A program made the position numbers and the translations under genes. Below the pieces are notes generated by a model. It did no database searches and had not been told where the DNA came from. It saw only the letters and a program-made list of their open reading frames with translations. Below are positions 1 to 8,141 of a stretch of 37,291 nucleotides of DNA, one piece after another (the first letter of the stretch is position 1; every line of letters begins with the position of its first letter). Origin of the DNA: Deltaproteobacteria bacterium ADurb.Bin151 (GTDB lineage: Bacteria > Desulfobacterota > Syntrophia > Syntrophales > Smithellaceae). The DNA lies in assembly GCA_002070455.1 (NCBI GenBank), contig MWDG01000022.1:1-37291 (forward strand). Reading direction: 5' to 3'.

Positions 1-48
1 CCTATTACCTGCCGTAAGGCTCCTATAACCTATTGCCTGCCGTAAGGC
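1..48. repeat. Two-copy tandem repeat at window edge, 28-bp period
   Basis: Positions 1-20 and 29-48 are the same 20-mer except for one A/G difference at its seventh base. Each copy ends in CCTGCCGTAAGGC, which can form a small GCC/GGC hairpin. The array is cut by the window edge, so its true copy number is unknown. No gene is visible in 1-286. The rest of that stretch holds the folded element at 151-271. Confidence 0.6.
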
Positions 49-150
49 CCCCACCGGGAAGACATTTGTACTTAAATCTGTGAAACGCAAGAATGTCGGA
101 ATTATTTACAAATTCAAAAAGGCAGACAGAGTAAAGTGATTAAAATTTTA

Positions 151-271
151 TGAAACTCCTGCAGAATACCCCACCATTAATGGTGGGGATGAATGCGGTG
201 CAGGGGTAAGGGGGATGCAATCCCCCTCCTTGCAGTTAAAGATGCCCCGCGGCTTGCCGCGGGGAGTTTCA
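151..271. repeat. Multi-hairpin REP/BIME-like element next to lspA
   Basis: An outer stem TGAAACT/AGTTTCA (151-157 with 265-271) encloses three strong hairpins. The first is 169-188, a perfect 20-bp palindrome CCCCACCATTAATGGTGGGG. The second is 199-234, where GGGGGAT/ATCCCCC (210-216, 220-226) sits on a TGCA-based lower stem with two G-U pairs. The third is 245-264, CCCCGCGG-CTTG-CCGCGGGG. Linkers between stems are 10-11 nt (158-168, 189-198, 235-244). The third hairpin resembles REP elements mobilised by RAYT transposases, but no transposase gene is present. It begins 15 nt past the lspA stop codon and could also act as that gene's 3' end. Whether it is a DNA repeat or a functional RNA is not decided by the sequence. 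Confidence 0.65.
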
Positions 272-286
272 CTTGAGATGAAGAAC

Positions 287-784
287 TCAGGATGAGGCGG
301 ATTCTTTTTTCCCGCGGTTCAGGATCATTTCCCAGATCATCAGAACCGCTCCAATGGTGATGGCGGAATCCGCCACATTAAATGCCGGCCAGTGCGCCCC
401 TCCAATGTAGAAATCCAGAAAATCAACAACGGCGCCGAAGCGCAGCCTGTCGATCAGGTTCCCGACCGCGCCGCCAAAAATCAGGGTGAGGGAAGTCACA
501 AGCATCAGGTTCCGGGGATTGCTTTTGGCCAGATAGTAAACGATCAGTCCGGCGGCCAGAATCGTGATTCCGGTGAAGAAAATATAACGGAATGTTTCTG
601 ATGCTCCTGCCAGAAACCCGAAAGCGGCGCCGGGATTCATTACGTAGACGAGATTAAAAAATCCGCTGATGACCGGATAGGTTTCATGAAGAGCAAACCT
701 TGAGGTGATGGCTGATTTTGTAATCTGATCCAGAGCGAGGATGGCTGCCGCCCCAAGAAGAAAAATCAAAAGATTCTTTTTCAA
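287..784 (-). CDS. lspA: Lipoprotein signal peptidase (signal peptidase II)
   Basis: LspA is the inner-membrane aspartic protease that removes the signal peptide from diacylated prolipoproteins, cutting before the lipid-modified cysteine. The frame shows family landmarks: LDQITK near residue 20, NPGAAFGF near 50-57, GGAVGNLIDR with catalytic Asp112, and FNVADS with catalytic Asp139. Four hydrophobic segments are present. The preferred start is TTG at 784 (product begins MKKNLLIFLL, 165 residues), about 9 nt after AAGG. An in-frame TTG at 811 would add nine residues atypical of the family. It lies downstream of ileS on the same strand, a common pairing. Substrates in this window include the efflux lipoproteins encoded at 15613 and 20285. 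Confidence 0.96.
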   Translation of the reverse strand: MKKNLLIFLLGAAAILALDQITKSAITSRFALHETYPVISGFFNLVYVMNPGAAFGFLAGASETFRYIFFTGITILAAGLIVYYLAKSNPRNLMLVTSLTLIFGGAVGNLIDRLRFGAVVDFLDFYIGGAHWPAFNVADSAITIGAVLMIWEMILNRGKKESASS

Positions 785-1096
785 AACGATAATCCTTAAT
801 CTAAAAGTCAAAAAGTCAGAATCAGGCTGATAAGCTGTCAGCCAACCAGTAACTACAACTTTTAATAATTACTTCGGCGAATAAATATATCAAAGGGCTT
901 CATGCAGGACTTGACGTGTGATCTTGCGTGACCTCTCTTGATCTTAAGGTTATCAGATTTCCAGGTTATCCGGCCTGCAGTATCTTCTTGGATTCCAGCC
1001 TGCGCGGGAATGACAACCGTTGTTGCCGAGATAATCATAGCCAAAATGTTTACACTCCCATAGCCACCAGTTGCCTACAGTCTACAGCCTAATAGC
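785..1096. other. Intergenic ileS-lspA spacer carrying repeats, no gene
   Basis: This 312-nt spacer on the ileS-lspA transcript has no convincing gene. A 60-codon frame at 862-1044 contains the peptide VIPAQAGIQ, the usual translation of a dispersed intergenic repeat. A small hairpin GGCTGA/TCAGCC lies at 825-830 and 838-843. The end nearest ileS is a low-complexity repeat. No clear terminator or promoter was seen, so read-through from ileS into lspA is possible. Confidence 0.6.
988..1014. repeat. Dispersed 'PAQAGIQ' intergenic repeat
   Basis: The core GGATTCCAGCCTGCGCGGGA is the widespread proteobacterial intergenic repeat whose translation on the other strand reads IPAQAGIQ. One copy is visible in this window. 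It is recognised from general knowledge of such repeats. Other copies in this genome cannot be checked here. Confidence 0.6.
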
Positions 1097-1105
1097 CTAC
1101 AAGTT
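1057..1105. repeat. Low-complexity GCCTA/CTACA repeat overlapping the ileS stop
   Basis: On the plus strand the stretch is built from reiterated GCCTAC, CTACAG and GCCTAATA units. Reading leftward it is TTGTAGGCTATTAGGCTGTA and similar. The ileS stop codon (1097-1099) and its last codon fall inside it, so the end of the synthetase appears to be set by the repeat. Confidence 0.45.
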
Positions 1106-3886
1106 AGGTATACAGCGTCCGCAGACCGTCGGGTGTTCGGCGTTCATCCCGACCGACTCTTCATAAATCCAGCAGCGTTCACATTTTGTGCCCCTTGCTT
1201 TTTCGACGCCCACGGCCAGCTCCTTGATTTCTTCACTTTGGTACGGGTTGGCAATGTCCTGGACATCCGCTAACTGAAGTTGCGAAACAATCAGAAGAGC
1301 GCGAAGGTCTTCCAGGTGCGTTTCAAAAAGAGCACGTATTTTATCCGGTGCAGCGATGGTAATGCGCGCGTCCAGAGAATGACCGATGACTTTTTCCTTG
1401 CGGGCCTGCTCAATTGCTTTTGCGATTTCCGCCTTGGCGTCAATCATGACCCTCCAGCGTTCGCCAAGTTCTTCATTGAAGAACCGGGTGTTGACTTCCG
1501 GAAACTGTGCCAGATGAACGCTTTCCTCCTTTTCCTGCCATCCCGGCAGGGCTGCCCAGACTTCCTCTGCCGTAAAGGTCAGAATCGGCGCGAGCAGGCG
1601 GGTCATGGCGGTTAAGATGGTGAACATGACGGTCTGTCCGGAACGGCGCGCCGTGGAGGCGGACCTGTTTGTGTACAGCCTGTCTTTCAGGACATCCAGA
1701 TAAAGCGCGCTTAGATCCACCGTGCAGTAATTATACAGGGTGTAGAAAGCCGCGTGGAACTGATGACGTTCATAGGCTTCCCTGACGCGCCTGATCACTT
1801 CCTGCAGGCGGTGAAGTGCCCACCGGTCCATTTCCGTCATACTTTCGTAAGGGACAGAGTCTGCGTCAACGTTGAAATCATAGAGGTTGCCCAGGATAAA
1901 CCGGCTGGTGTTGCGGATGCGGCGGTAGGCTTCCATTAACCGTTTGAGAATCACGTCGGAAATGCGTATGTCATCCGTGTAATCTTCCGCTGCCACCCAC
2001 AGGCGTAAAATTTCTGCGCCGTATTGGGCAACGGCGTCTTCCGCACTGATGACATTGCCGATGGATTTGGACATTTTTTTACCGTCTCCGTCGACGACAA
2101 AACCGTGCGTAAGTACACTTTTATATGGCGCGTGCCCGCGTGTTCCCACAGATTCCAGAAGGGAAGAATGAAACCAGCCGCGGTGCTGATCGTTGCCTTC
2201 CAGGTAAAGATCGCAGGGCGAACTTAAATCCGGACGTTTTTCCAGAACCGCCGCGTGGCTCACACCGGAGTCAAACCATACATCCAGAATGTTCAATTCT
2301 TTGGTAAATTCTATTCCATGACAGTGCGGGCAGGCGGTGTGTTTGGGCATGAGATCTTTCGGTTCTTTTTCAAACCAGACATCCGCGCCGCTTTTTTCCA
2401 CCAGCGCCACCAGATGATCGAGAATTTCCCTTGTCAATAATTCATTTTTACATTTGGCGCAGTAAAATACCGTGATGGGTACACCCCAAAGCCTCTGACG
2501 CGAAATGCACCAGTCGGGACGGTTCTCCACCATGCCGTAGATCCGGTCGTGCCCCCACGCGGGAATCCACTGTACTTCATCGATAGCAGCCAGCGCCTTT
2601 TTGCGCAGATCGTTTTTTTCCATCGAAATGAACCACTGTTCGGTGGAGCGGAAAATGATAGGTTTCTTACATCGCCAGCAGTGCGGATAAGAATGCTGCA
2701 TGGGAACGTGACCCATCAGCGCGCCGACTTCATCCAGCTTTTTGATGACATTGTCATTGGCGTCGAAAACAAACTGCCCGGCAAAGTGCTCGACATCCTC
2801 TGTGAACATTCCCGCGTCATCAACGGGGGCGTAATTGTCCAGACCGTATTCAAGGCCGATTTCATAATCCTCCTGTCCGTGTCCGGGAGCAATATGTACG
2901 GCTCCGGTTCCCGCCTCCAGCGTGACAAAGGGTGCCAGAATCAGCAGACTGTGCCTTTTCACCAGCGGATGCCAGCATTTCTGGCCTTCCAGAACTTCAC
3001 CTTTGAATTCATCGAGAATCTCATAGGGAGTGTCGCGATGGCCGAAAGCGTCCAGGCAGTAATCCAGCATGTCTTTGGCCACGATCAGGACTTCGCCACT
3101 GATTTTTACCGCTGTGTAGATAAAATCATCCTTGACGGCAATCGCCAGGTTGGCGGGAATCGTCCACGGTGTCGTGGTCCAGATCACCATGTGAACCTTT
3201 TGTCCCGCAAGTTTCGGCAGAATCTGGCTCACATCCGAATCAAAGACAAATTTCACATAAATGGAAGGAGTGTGATGATCGGCGTATTCCACTTCAGCTT
3301 CCGCCAGCGCGGTTTTACAGGTGGCGCACCAGTAAACGGGTTTTTTCCCTTTATAAACACTTCCCTTGAGATAGAGTTTGCCGAATTCCTCTATCGTTGT
3401 CGCTTCGTAAGGGTAGGCCATGGTGAGATAAGGATTTTCCCATTCGCCGAAAACACCCAGCCGTTTGAATTGTTCGCGCTGGATATCCAGGTATTTTTCC
3501 GCATAAACACGGCAGGCACGTCGCTTTTCAACCTGCGACATGCCGGATTTTTTGCCACCGAGTTCTTTATCGACCTGGTGCTCGATAGGCAGTCCATGGC
3601 AGTCCCAACCGGGCACGTAAACGCCGTCGAAGCCGGTCATGTTTTTCGCTTTGATGACGATATCCTTGATGATTTTGTTCAGAGCTGTCCCCATGTGAAT
3701 GTTGCCGTTCGCGTAAGGAGGACCATCATGCAGAATATAGGGTGTCTTGCCTTTGGCGCTGTGGCGAATTTTTTGGTAAATTTTCATATCTTCCCACTTT
3801 TTGAGCATTTCCGGTTCTCTTTGAGCCAGGCTGGCTTTCATCGGAAAGTCGGTTTGCGGAAGATTTAAAGTCTGTTTGTAGTCCAT
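1097..3886 (-). CDS. ileS: Isoleucyl-tRNA synthetase
   Basis: This class Ia synthetase (929 residues) charges tRNA-Ile with isoleucine and hydrolyses mischarged valine in its CP1 editing domain. The nucleotide-binding motif appears as HMGT at residues 64-67 within [16 protein letters not shown], so the last His of the classical HIGH is Thr. KMSKS is at 604-608. The CP1 insertion carries [13 protein letters not shown], the editing-site threonine-rich motif. The C-terminal zinc finger has Cys902, Cys905, Cys922 and Cys925 in CERCW and CGRC. Length is normal for bacterial IleS. The ATG is preceded by AGGAGT. The gene runs leftward towards lspA and its 3' end lies in a short repeat. valS, its structural paralogue, lies about 4 kb away on the other strand. 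Confidence 0.98.
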   Translation of the reverse strand: MDYKQTLNLPQTDFPMKASLAQREPEMLKKWEDMKIYQKIRHSAKGKTPYILHDGPPYANGNIHMGTALNKIIKDIVIKAKNMTGFDGVYVPGWDCHGLPIEHQVDKELGGKKSGMSQVEKRRACRVYAEKYLDIQREQFKRLGVFGEWENPYLTMAYPYEATTIEEFGKLYLKGSVYKGKKPVYWCATCKTALAEAEVEYADHHTPSIYVKFVFDSDVSQILPKLAGQKVHMVIWTTTPWTIPANLAIAVKDDFIYTAVKISGEVLIVAKDMLDYCLDAFGHRDTPYEILDEFKGEVLEGQKCWHPLVKRHSLLILAPFVTLEAGTGAVHIAPGHGQEDYEIGLEYGLDNYAPVDDAGMFTEDVEHFAGQFVFDANDNVIKKLDEVGALMGHVPMQHSYPHCWRCKKPIIFRSTEQWFISMEKNDLRKKALAAIDEVQWIPAWGHDRIYGMVENRPDWCISRQRLWGVPITVFYCAKCKNELLTREILDHLVALVEKSGADVWFEKEPKDLMPKHTACPHCHGIEFTKELNILDVWFDSGVSHAAVLEKRPDLSSPCDLYLEGNDQHRGWFHSSLLESVGTRGHAPYKSVLTHGFVVDGDGKKMSKSIGNVISAEDAVAQYGAEILRLWVAAEDYTDDIRISDVILKRLMEAYRRIRNTSRFILGNLYDFNVDADSVPYESMTEMDRWALHRLQEVIRRVREAYERHQFHAAFYTLYNYCTVDLSALYLDVLKDRLYTNRSASTARRSGQTVMFTILTAMTRLLAPILTFTAEEVWAALPGWQEKEESVHLAQFPEVNTRFFNEELGERWRVMIDAKAEIAKAIEQARKEKVIGHSLDARITIAAPDKIRALFETHLEDLRALLIVSQLQLADVQDIANPYQSEEIKELAVGVEKARGTKCERCWIYEESVGMNAEHPTVCGRCIPNL

Positions 3887-4195
3887 TTCCTGTTACTCCT
3901 GTCTTCTGAAAAGAATGGCGTTGATACCTCGAACCTGCTTGTTTGTTCAGGCCTTTTCCCGATTCGTTTTGGAAAACGGATGGTCCTGCAGGTGTAACCG
4001 TCCGATCGCAAGGTCTGCAGGAATCAACACTATTAGCTATCACATAAACATAGGACTTTCAAGCATAACTCTTGAAAGACTGTCGGGGCGCTTTTGACGG
4101 GAATTTTATTGCAAGCCGTTGGATATTTTGTTACTTTCCATTAGGTTTTCAAATATGGTTGGTTTCTTCAGATGGTGTCCTTTAGGGAGGAGAAC
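3887..4195. other. Divergent intergenic region with an 8-bp inverted repeat
   Basis: The ileS and LPP20-like genes diverge from this 309-nt region, so it should hold both promoters. The clearest structure is CTTTCAAG-N7-CTTGAAAG at 4056-4063 and 4071-4078, which could be an operator-like dyad. No promoter hexamer pair was good enough to name. No small ORF with a ribosome binding site was found. Confidence 0.45.
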
Positions 4196-5032
4196 GTGAA
4201 ATCGAAATTCATTTCCATGACTTTTTGGGTGGGAATGTGTTTTTTATTATTCTGGACAAATGTCGCTTATTGTCAGCATGCTCTTCCGGAGTCTGAATGG
4301 GTTGAAAAAACCGGCAGAGGCCAGGTGAACTGGACAGCAGGATACATCGAAGCGGCTGGCGCCGGAGCCCCTCCAAACAGGGATGCCGGTATCGTAGAAG
4401 CCCGTCCGGCAGCTTTTCGGGCGGCCAGGGCGGAGGCCTGCCGGAATCTGCTGAAGACGGCTATGTTCGTTCAGGTTGACTCATCAAATACCATCAAGGA
4501 TTTGGCCCAGGACAATGAAATTCTGCAGACACAGTTGGAAGGTTTCATGCAGGGTTCACAGGTTGCTGATCAGGAATACAGATCCGATGATACTGCGCAG
4601 GTCACCTTGAGAATCCCCCTTTACGGGAACTTGTCGCAAATCGTGGTCCCGAAGGTCTTGAAACAAAAAAATTCAGGTCAGCCGTTCGGTGCGGCTTCGC
4701 TGGTTGAAAAGACATCCTGCATTGGACTGGTGGTTGACGCCCGCGGTGTCGGCGCCCGTCCTGCCATGCTGCCGGGTATTCGCACGGAAAACGGCACAGA
4801 AATCTCCGATGCTTTCAAACAGGAGTTTGAAGCCGGTGTATTGAAGGGTCTGTGTGTTTATACAAGAGACCAGCACGCATCGGCTGGCCTGGTAAGGGTG
4901 AAGGCGATCAGAGCAGGAGGACCGGGGGAATCCGATCTGATCATCAGCAATGCCGATGCGGAAAAGATTCAGGGTGCCCTGGAGCAAAAGACTTTTATGA
5001 AAAATTGCCGAATCATGATTGTGCTGGATTAG
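4196..5032 (+). CDS. Secreted LPP20-like protein of unknown function
   Basis: The product has 278 residues. The chosen start is GTG at 4196, because GGGAGG lies 5 nt before it, whereas the upstream in-frame ATG at 4172 precedes that ribosome binding site. The N-terminus (MKSKFISMTFWVGMCFLLFW, then TNVAYC) is a signal peptide. The C in VAYC does not make a good lipobox because Tyr is at -1, so the protein is probably periplasmic rather than lipidated. Residues about 60-150 match the style of LPP20-type domains: an Ala/Arg-rich helix (ARPAAFRAARAEACRNLL), then alternating strands ending in VTLRIPLYGNLSQIVVP. The role is unknown. A possible terminator separates it from mutL, so it may be a single-gene unit. 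Confidence 0.75.
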   Translation: MKSKFISMTFWVGMCFLLFWTNVAYCQHALPESEWVEKTGRGQVNWTAGYIEAAGAGAPPNRDAGIVEARPAAFRAARAEACRNLLKTAMFVQVDSSNTIKDLAQDNEILQTQLEGFMQGSQVADQEYRSDDTAQVTLRIPLYGNLSQIVVPKVLKQKNSGQPFGAASLVEKTSCIGLVVDARGVGARPAMLPGIRTENGTEISDAFKQEFEAGVLKGLCVYTRDQHASAGLVRVKAIRAGGPGESDLIISNADAEKIQGALEQKTFMKNCRIMIVLD

Positions 5033-5060
5033 GCCGGGACTGTGCCACGGCAAACACGGA

Positions 5061-5100
5061 GCTGCGGTCACAGTTGCTTCAGTGGCCACAGCTTTTTCTT
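5061..5100 (+). terminator. Candidate intrinsic terminator between LPP20-like gene and mutL
   Basis: GCTGCGGTCA (5061-5070) can pair with TGGCCACAGC (5083-5092) with a single C/A mismatch, followed by TTTTTCTT. It lies about 30 nt after the upstream stop and just before the mutL ribosome binding site, so it may end or attenuate transcription into mutL. Confidence 0.5.
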
Positions 5101-5117
5101 TAAACGGAGAATGGACA

Positions 5118-6914
5118 TTGTCAAAACGCATCGTTGTTTTGTCTGAAGAGGTAGCCAATCAGATTGCCGCCGGAGAAGTGGTGGAAAGGCCTGCATCGAT
5201 TGTCAAGGAACTGGTCGAAAATTCCATTGACGCAGGAGCCCGGGATGTCCGTGTTGAACTTTTACAGGGCGGATGTGAATTGATCAGGGTCGTGGATAAT
5301 GGTTCCGGAATCGAACGGGAGGACATGGCTTTGGTTTTTGAACGCCACGCCACCAGCAAGATTTCAAAACTGGATGATATCTATCGTGTTGACTCTTTCG
5401 GTTTCCGCGGTGAAGCGATGGCCAGCATCGCTTCCATTGCGCGTGTTGAAGTGCTTTCCCGTCGTCCGGAGGACCTGGAGGGCACAAAAGCAGTGGCCGA
5501 GGCCGGCATTGTATGTGAAATTTCTCCGGCGGGCCTGCCGTCCGGAACGCAAATCCAGGTGACGGAACTGTTTGCCAATGTGCCGGCACGCAGGAAGTTT
5601 CTTAAATCGGAAGCCACCGAACAGACCGCATGCATAGATGCGGTTGTCCGCATAGCGCTGGCTCATCCGGATGTAAAATTTACAGTCGTTGCCGGCAAGA
5701 GAGAGGTTTTTGCCGCACCTGTAGCCGGGCATATTTCCGATCGCATCGGCATGGTGATGGGAAATGATTTCCCCTTTCATTGCCGGGAGATCAAAGGGAA
5801 TAGCGGAAATGTGCGGCTTGCAGGATTTATTTCAACTCCGGATTTTACGAAATCCAATTCCAAAAGCATTTTTCTTTTTGTCAATTCGCGCTTTATCCGG
5901 GACAACAGCATGACACATGCGATGCTTGCCGCATACCGTCAGGTGATCGAGCCGCGCCGCTACCCCGCGGCTGTTCTGTTTCTGGACATGCCCGGCGAAG
6001 AAGTCGACATCAACGTGCATCCGGCCAAGATGGAGGTACGCTTCAAGAATTCCCGGGAAATATATGATCTGGTGTCCCGGACGGTGGCACAATGCCTCGC
6101 CGTTTCGCAGATTCCATCCGATGCTTTGACCTACCGATTGGCACCGCGCGAAAAAACTTCCGCCGCTTCCGGATTCTGGAGACCGAAAGATTATCCGTCC
6201 TCCCAGGAGCGTACGCCGGAAGTTTATTCCCGTCAGAATCTGCGTCAGGCCATCGAAAGCGATTTGTTTGCACGGGCGGGAACTCCGGTCGGTGATCCCT
6301 TGCGGGTTGAAGAAAATTTTGAGGGGGAGAGGATCTCTTTTGCCAACCGAAACTATCTAGGGCAGTTCGCAGGTACGTACCTGGTCTTTGGCAGCGAGGA
6401 TGGATTGATGCTGGTGGATCAGCATGCAGCGCACGAAAGGATTATTCTGGAGCGCCTGAAGGCGGCAACGGCGGACAGAACGCTTAGCCAGCCCCTTCTG
6501 ATGCCGGAAGTGGTCAGTCTGCCTCCCGCGCAAATCAGTCTTTTTGAAGAAGCGCTGCCCATGCTGGTTGAAATTGGGATGGATCTGGAAATATTCGGAC
6601 GCGATGCCATTGTGGTCAAGGCGCTGCCTGCTTCTCTGCCGGCATTATTGCCGTACGAAATCATTTCAGACCTGGCCGATCAGCTGGGTGACGGACAGAC
6701 AAAAGCGTCGTTTGCCGAGCGCAGGGAAAAGATCCTGGCATCGCTGGCCTGTCGTGCCGCGATTAAAGCTAATGCGGTTTTGTCAGCACAGGAAGTCGCT
6801 GCCCTGTGCCGTGATCTGGAGAAAACTCCTTTCAACTCAACCTGTCCTCACGGACGGCCCATCCGCGTGCAATTTTCTCTCTATGAAATCGAACGAATGT
6901 TTAAACGAAAGTGA
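5118..6914 (+). CDS. mutL: DNA mismatch repair protein MutL, endonuclease type
   Basis: MutL couples mismatch recognition by MutS to strand excision. The N-terminal GHKL ATPase shows KELVENSIDAG (Glu31, Asn35), DNGSG at 60-64 and FGFRGEA at 94-100. The C-terminal dimerisation domain has the metal-dependent nicking motif DQHA-x2-E-x4-E at 434-445 and the C-P-H-G-R-P motif at 576-581. These mark a MutL with its own latent endonuclease, as expected where MutH is absent. The start is placed at TTG 5118, 8 nt after GGAG. The open frame extends upstream to 5019, but those residues are unlike the family. This gives 598 residues. Its 3' end overlaps miaA by 32 nt, so the two are probably translationally coupled. 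Confidence 0.96.
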   Translation: MSKRIVVLSEEVANQIAAGEVVERPASIVKELVENSIDAGARDVRVELLQGGCELIRVVDNGSGIEREDMALVFERHATSKISKLDDIYRVDSFGFRGEAMASIASIARVEVLSRRPEDLEGTKAVAEAGIVCEISPAGLPSGTQIQVTELFANVPARRKFLKSEATEQTACIDAVVRIALAHPDVKFTVVAGKREVFAAPVAGHISDRIGMVMGNDFPFHCREIKGNSGNVRLAGFISTPDFTKSNSKSIFLFVNSRFIRDNSMTHAMLAAYRQVIEPRRYPAAVLFLDMPGEEVDINVHPAKMEVRFKNSREIYDLVSRTVAQCLAVSQIPSDALTYRLAPREKTSAASGFWRPKDYPSSQERTPEVYSRQNLRQAIESDLFARAGTPVGDPLRVEENFEGERISFANRNYLGQFAGTYLVFGSEDGLMLVDQHAAHERIILERLKAATADRTLSQPLLMPEVVSLPPAQISLFEEALPMLVEIGMDLEIFGRDAIVVKALPASLPALLPYEIISDLADQLGDGQTKASFAERREKILASLACRAAIKANAVLSAQEVAALCRDLEKTPFNSTCPHGRPIRVQFSLYEIERMFKRK

Positions 6915-7869
6915 GAAACACCGGACCAGGCTGGTGGTGATCTGCTCGCCCACGGCGACAGGGAAAACCCGTCTTGCCATTGAACTGGCTGAAGCGGTGG
7001 GAGGTGAGATTGTCAATGCCGATTCCCTGCAGGTTTACCGTTATCTGAATATCGGAACGGCAAAACCAACCCGCGAAGAAAGGGCCAGGGTGCCCCATCA
7101 TCTCATCGACGTTGTGGATCCTGATGAAGAATTCAACGTAGCCATCTATGCCGGGCAGGCGAGGGCGGTCATTGACCGATTGGCCGATGCCGGTAAACCG
7201 GTCTTCGTGGTTGGAGGAACGGGACTGTATATCCGGGCGCTGCTGCAGGGAATGATAGAAACACCGCCGGTCGATGAAAACATCCGTAATTATTATAAGG
7301 GCCTTCGCGACCGCTTTGGCAGACAATACATCTACGGTCTGTTGGAGCAAAGAGACCCGCAGGCGGCTCGCCGCATCAACGTCAATGACTCCGTGCGGGT
7401 CATCCGCGCGCTGGAAGTGCTGGATCAGAGCGGTCAGTCCATCGTTGAGATGCAGCGAAATCATTTGTTTGCGGATTGTCCGTATGATGTGTGTAAAATA
7501 GGTCTTGCGGTGGAACGGGCGGAATTGAAAGAAAGAATCGCATTCAGATCTGCGAAAATGATGGAGGCAGGACTGATTGAAGAGGTGCGCGGGCTTCTGG
7601 CTCAGGGCTACAGCCCGGACATTAAGCCCCTGCAATCTCTGGGGTATAAACAGGTTGTGGATTTTATTCACGGGATCAACGACCGGGAGCGCACGCTTGA
7701 TTTGGTGGTTCGGGAAACCTGGAGGTATGCAAAAAGGCAGATGACGTGGTTTTTGGCAGACAAAACCATCCGATGGTTTACCCCCGATCAATACCAAGCC
7801 ATTCAAAAAACCGTGGAATCATTTCTGAACATAAAGATTTCCATTCGGACAAATGAGCCCGTGCAATGA
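6883..7869 (+). CDS. miaA: tRNA dimethylallyltransferase
   Basis: MiaA transfers a dimethylallyl group to N6 of A37 in tRNAs reading UNN codons. The P-loop SPTATGKT is at residues 22-29. It is followed by NADSLQVYRYLNIGTAKPT and VPHHLIDVVDPDE, both diagnostic of the family. VGGTGLYIRALLQG and LQSLGYKQV are also present. The start is taken as ATG 6883, inside the end of mutL; the resulting 328 residues fit the family. There is no strong ribosome binding site, which suggests coupling to mutL translation. The open frame extends further upstream only as a shadow of mutL. The mutL-miaA order is a widespread bacterial arrangement. Confidence 0.96.
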   Translation: MKSNECLNESEKHRTRLVVICSPTATGKTRLAIELAEAVGGEIVNADSLQVYRYLNIGTAKPTREERARVPHHLIDVVDPDEEFNVAIYAGQARAVIDRLADAGKPVFVVGGTGLYIRALLQGMIETPPVDENIRNYYKGLRDRFGRQYIYGLLEQRDPQAARRINVNDSVRVIRALEVLDQSGQSIVEMQRNHLFADCPYDVCKIGLAVERAELKERIAFRSAKMMEAGLIEEVRGLLAQGYSPDIKPLQSLGYKQVVDFIHGINDRERTLDLVVRETWRYAKRQMTWFLADKTIRWFTPDQYQAIQKTVESFLNIKISIRTNEPVQ

Positions 7870-8141
7870 TGCGGTCCGTGTTCGGAAAGAAGCAATGCCA
7901 TGTGAATATTGACTTGACTTAAACACCCACAGAAGATAATGATACCAAGCGTTTTAAATTAGGAATATTCAGAAGTAACGCATTTTCAGGGCATAAAAGC
8001 AGCGTAAAAAATTTTGTGGTGCTGCCTGCGGAGAAACGATTGATTTTGGTGTTCAGGAATCGTACGGAAGACAGGCATGAAAATATGGAGTAGAAAAAAA
8101 GGGCGCAAGCCCTTTGCGCATTTAGAAACAGGAGATGGTTC
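7870..8141 (+). other. miaA-valS spacer with a small GCAA-loop hairpin
   Basis: No gene is seen in this 272-nt spacer. Possible sigma-70 hexamers are TTGACT (7914-7919) and GATAAT (7935-7940), but the 15-nt spacing is short. AGGGC-GCAA-GCCCT (8100-8113) forms a compact hairpin after seven A residues, about 16 nt before the valS AGGAG. It lacks a T-tract, so it is not an ordinary terminator. It may influence valS mRNA structure. Confidence 0.35.

Noticed and set aside
1..48. CRISPR array
   Set aside because: Only two repeat units are visible, with an 8-nt spacer that is itself similar to the repeat. No cas genes.
862..1044. 60-codon frame between lspA and ileS
   Set aside because: Its recognisable peptide (VIPAQAGIQ) is the translation of a dispersed intergenic repeat, not a protein family.
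2549..3868. 439-codon open frame on the plus strand
   Set aside because: It is antisense to ileS, whose motifs are intact. The translation has no family features and no ribosome binding site.
6901..7806. 301-codon open frame on the minus strand
   Set aside because: Antisense to miaA, with low-quality composition.
8041..8141. T-box riboswitch upstream of valS
   Set aside because: No T-box consensus (UGGNACCGCG-type bulge) or specifier stem is visible, and the leader hairpin is too small.
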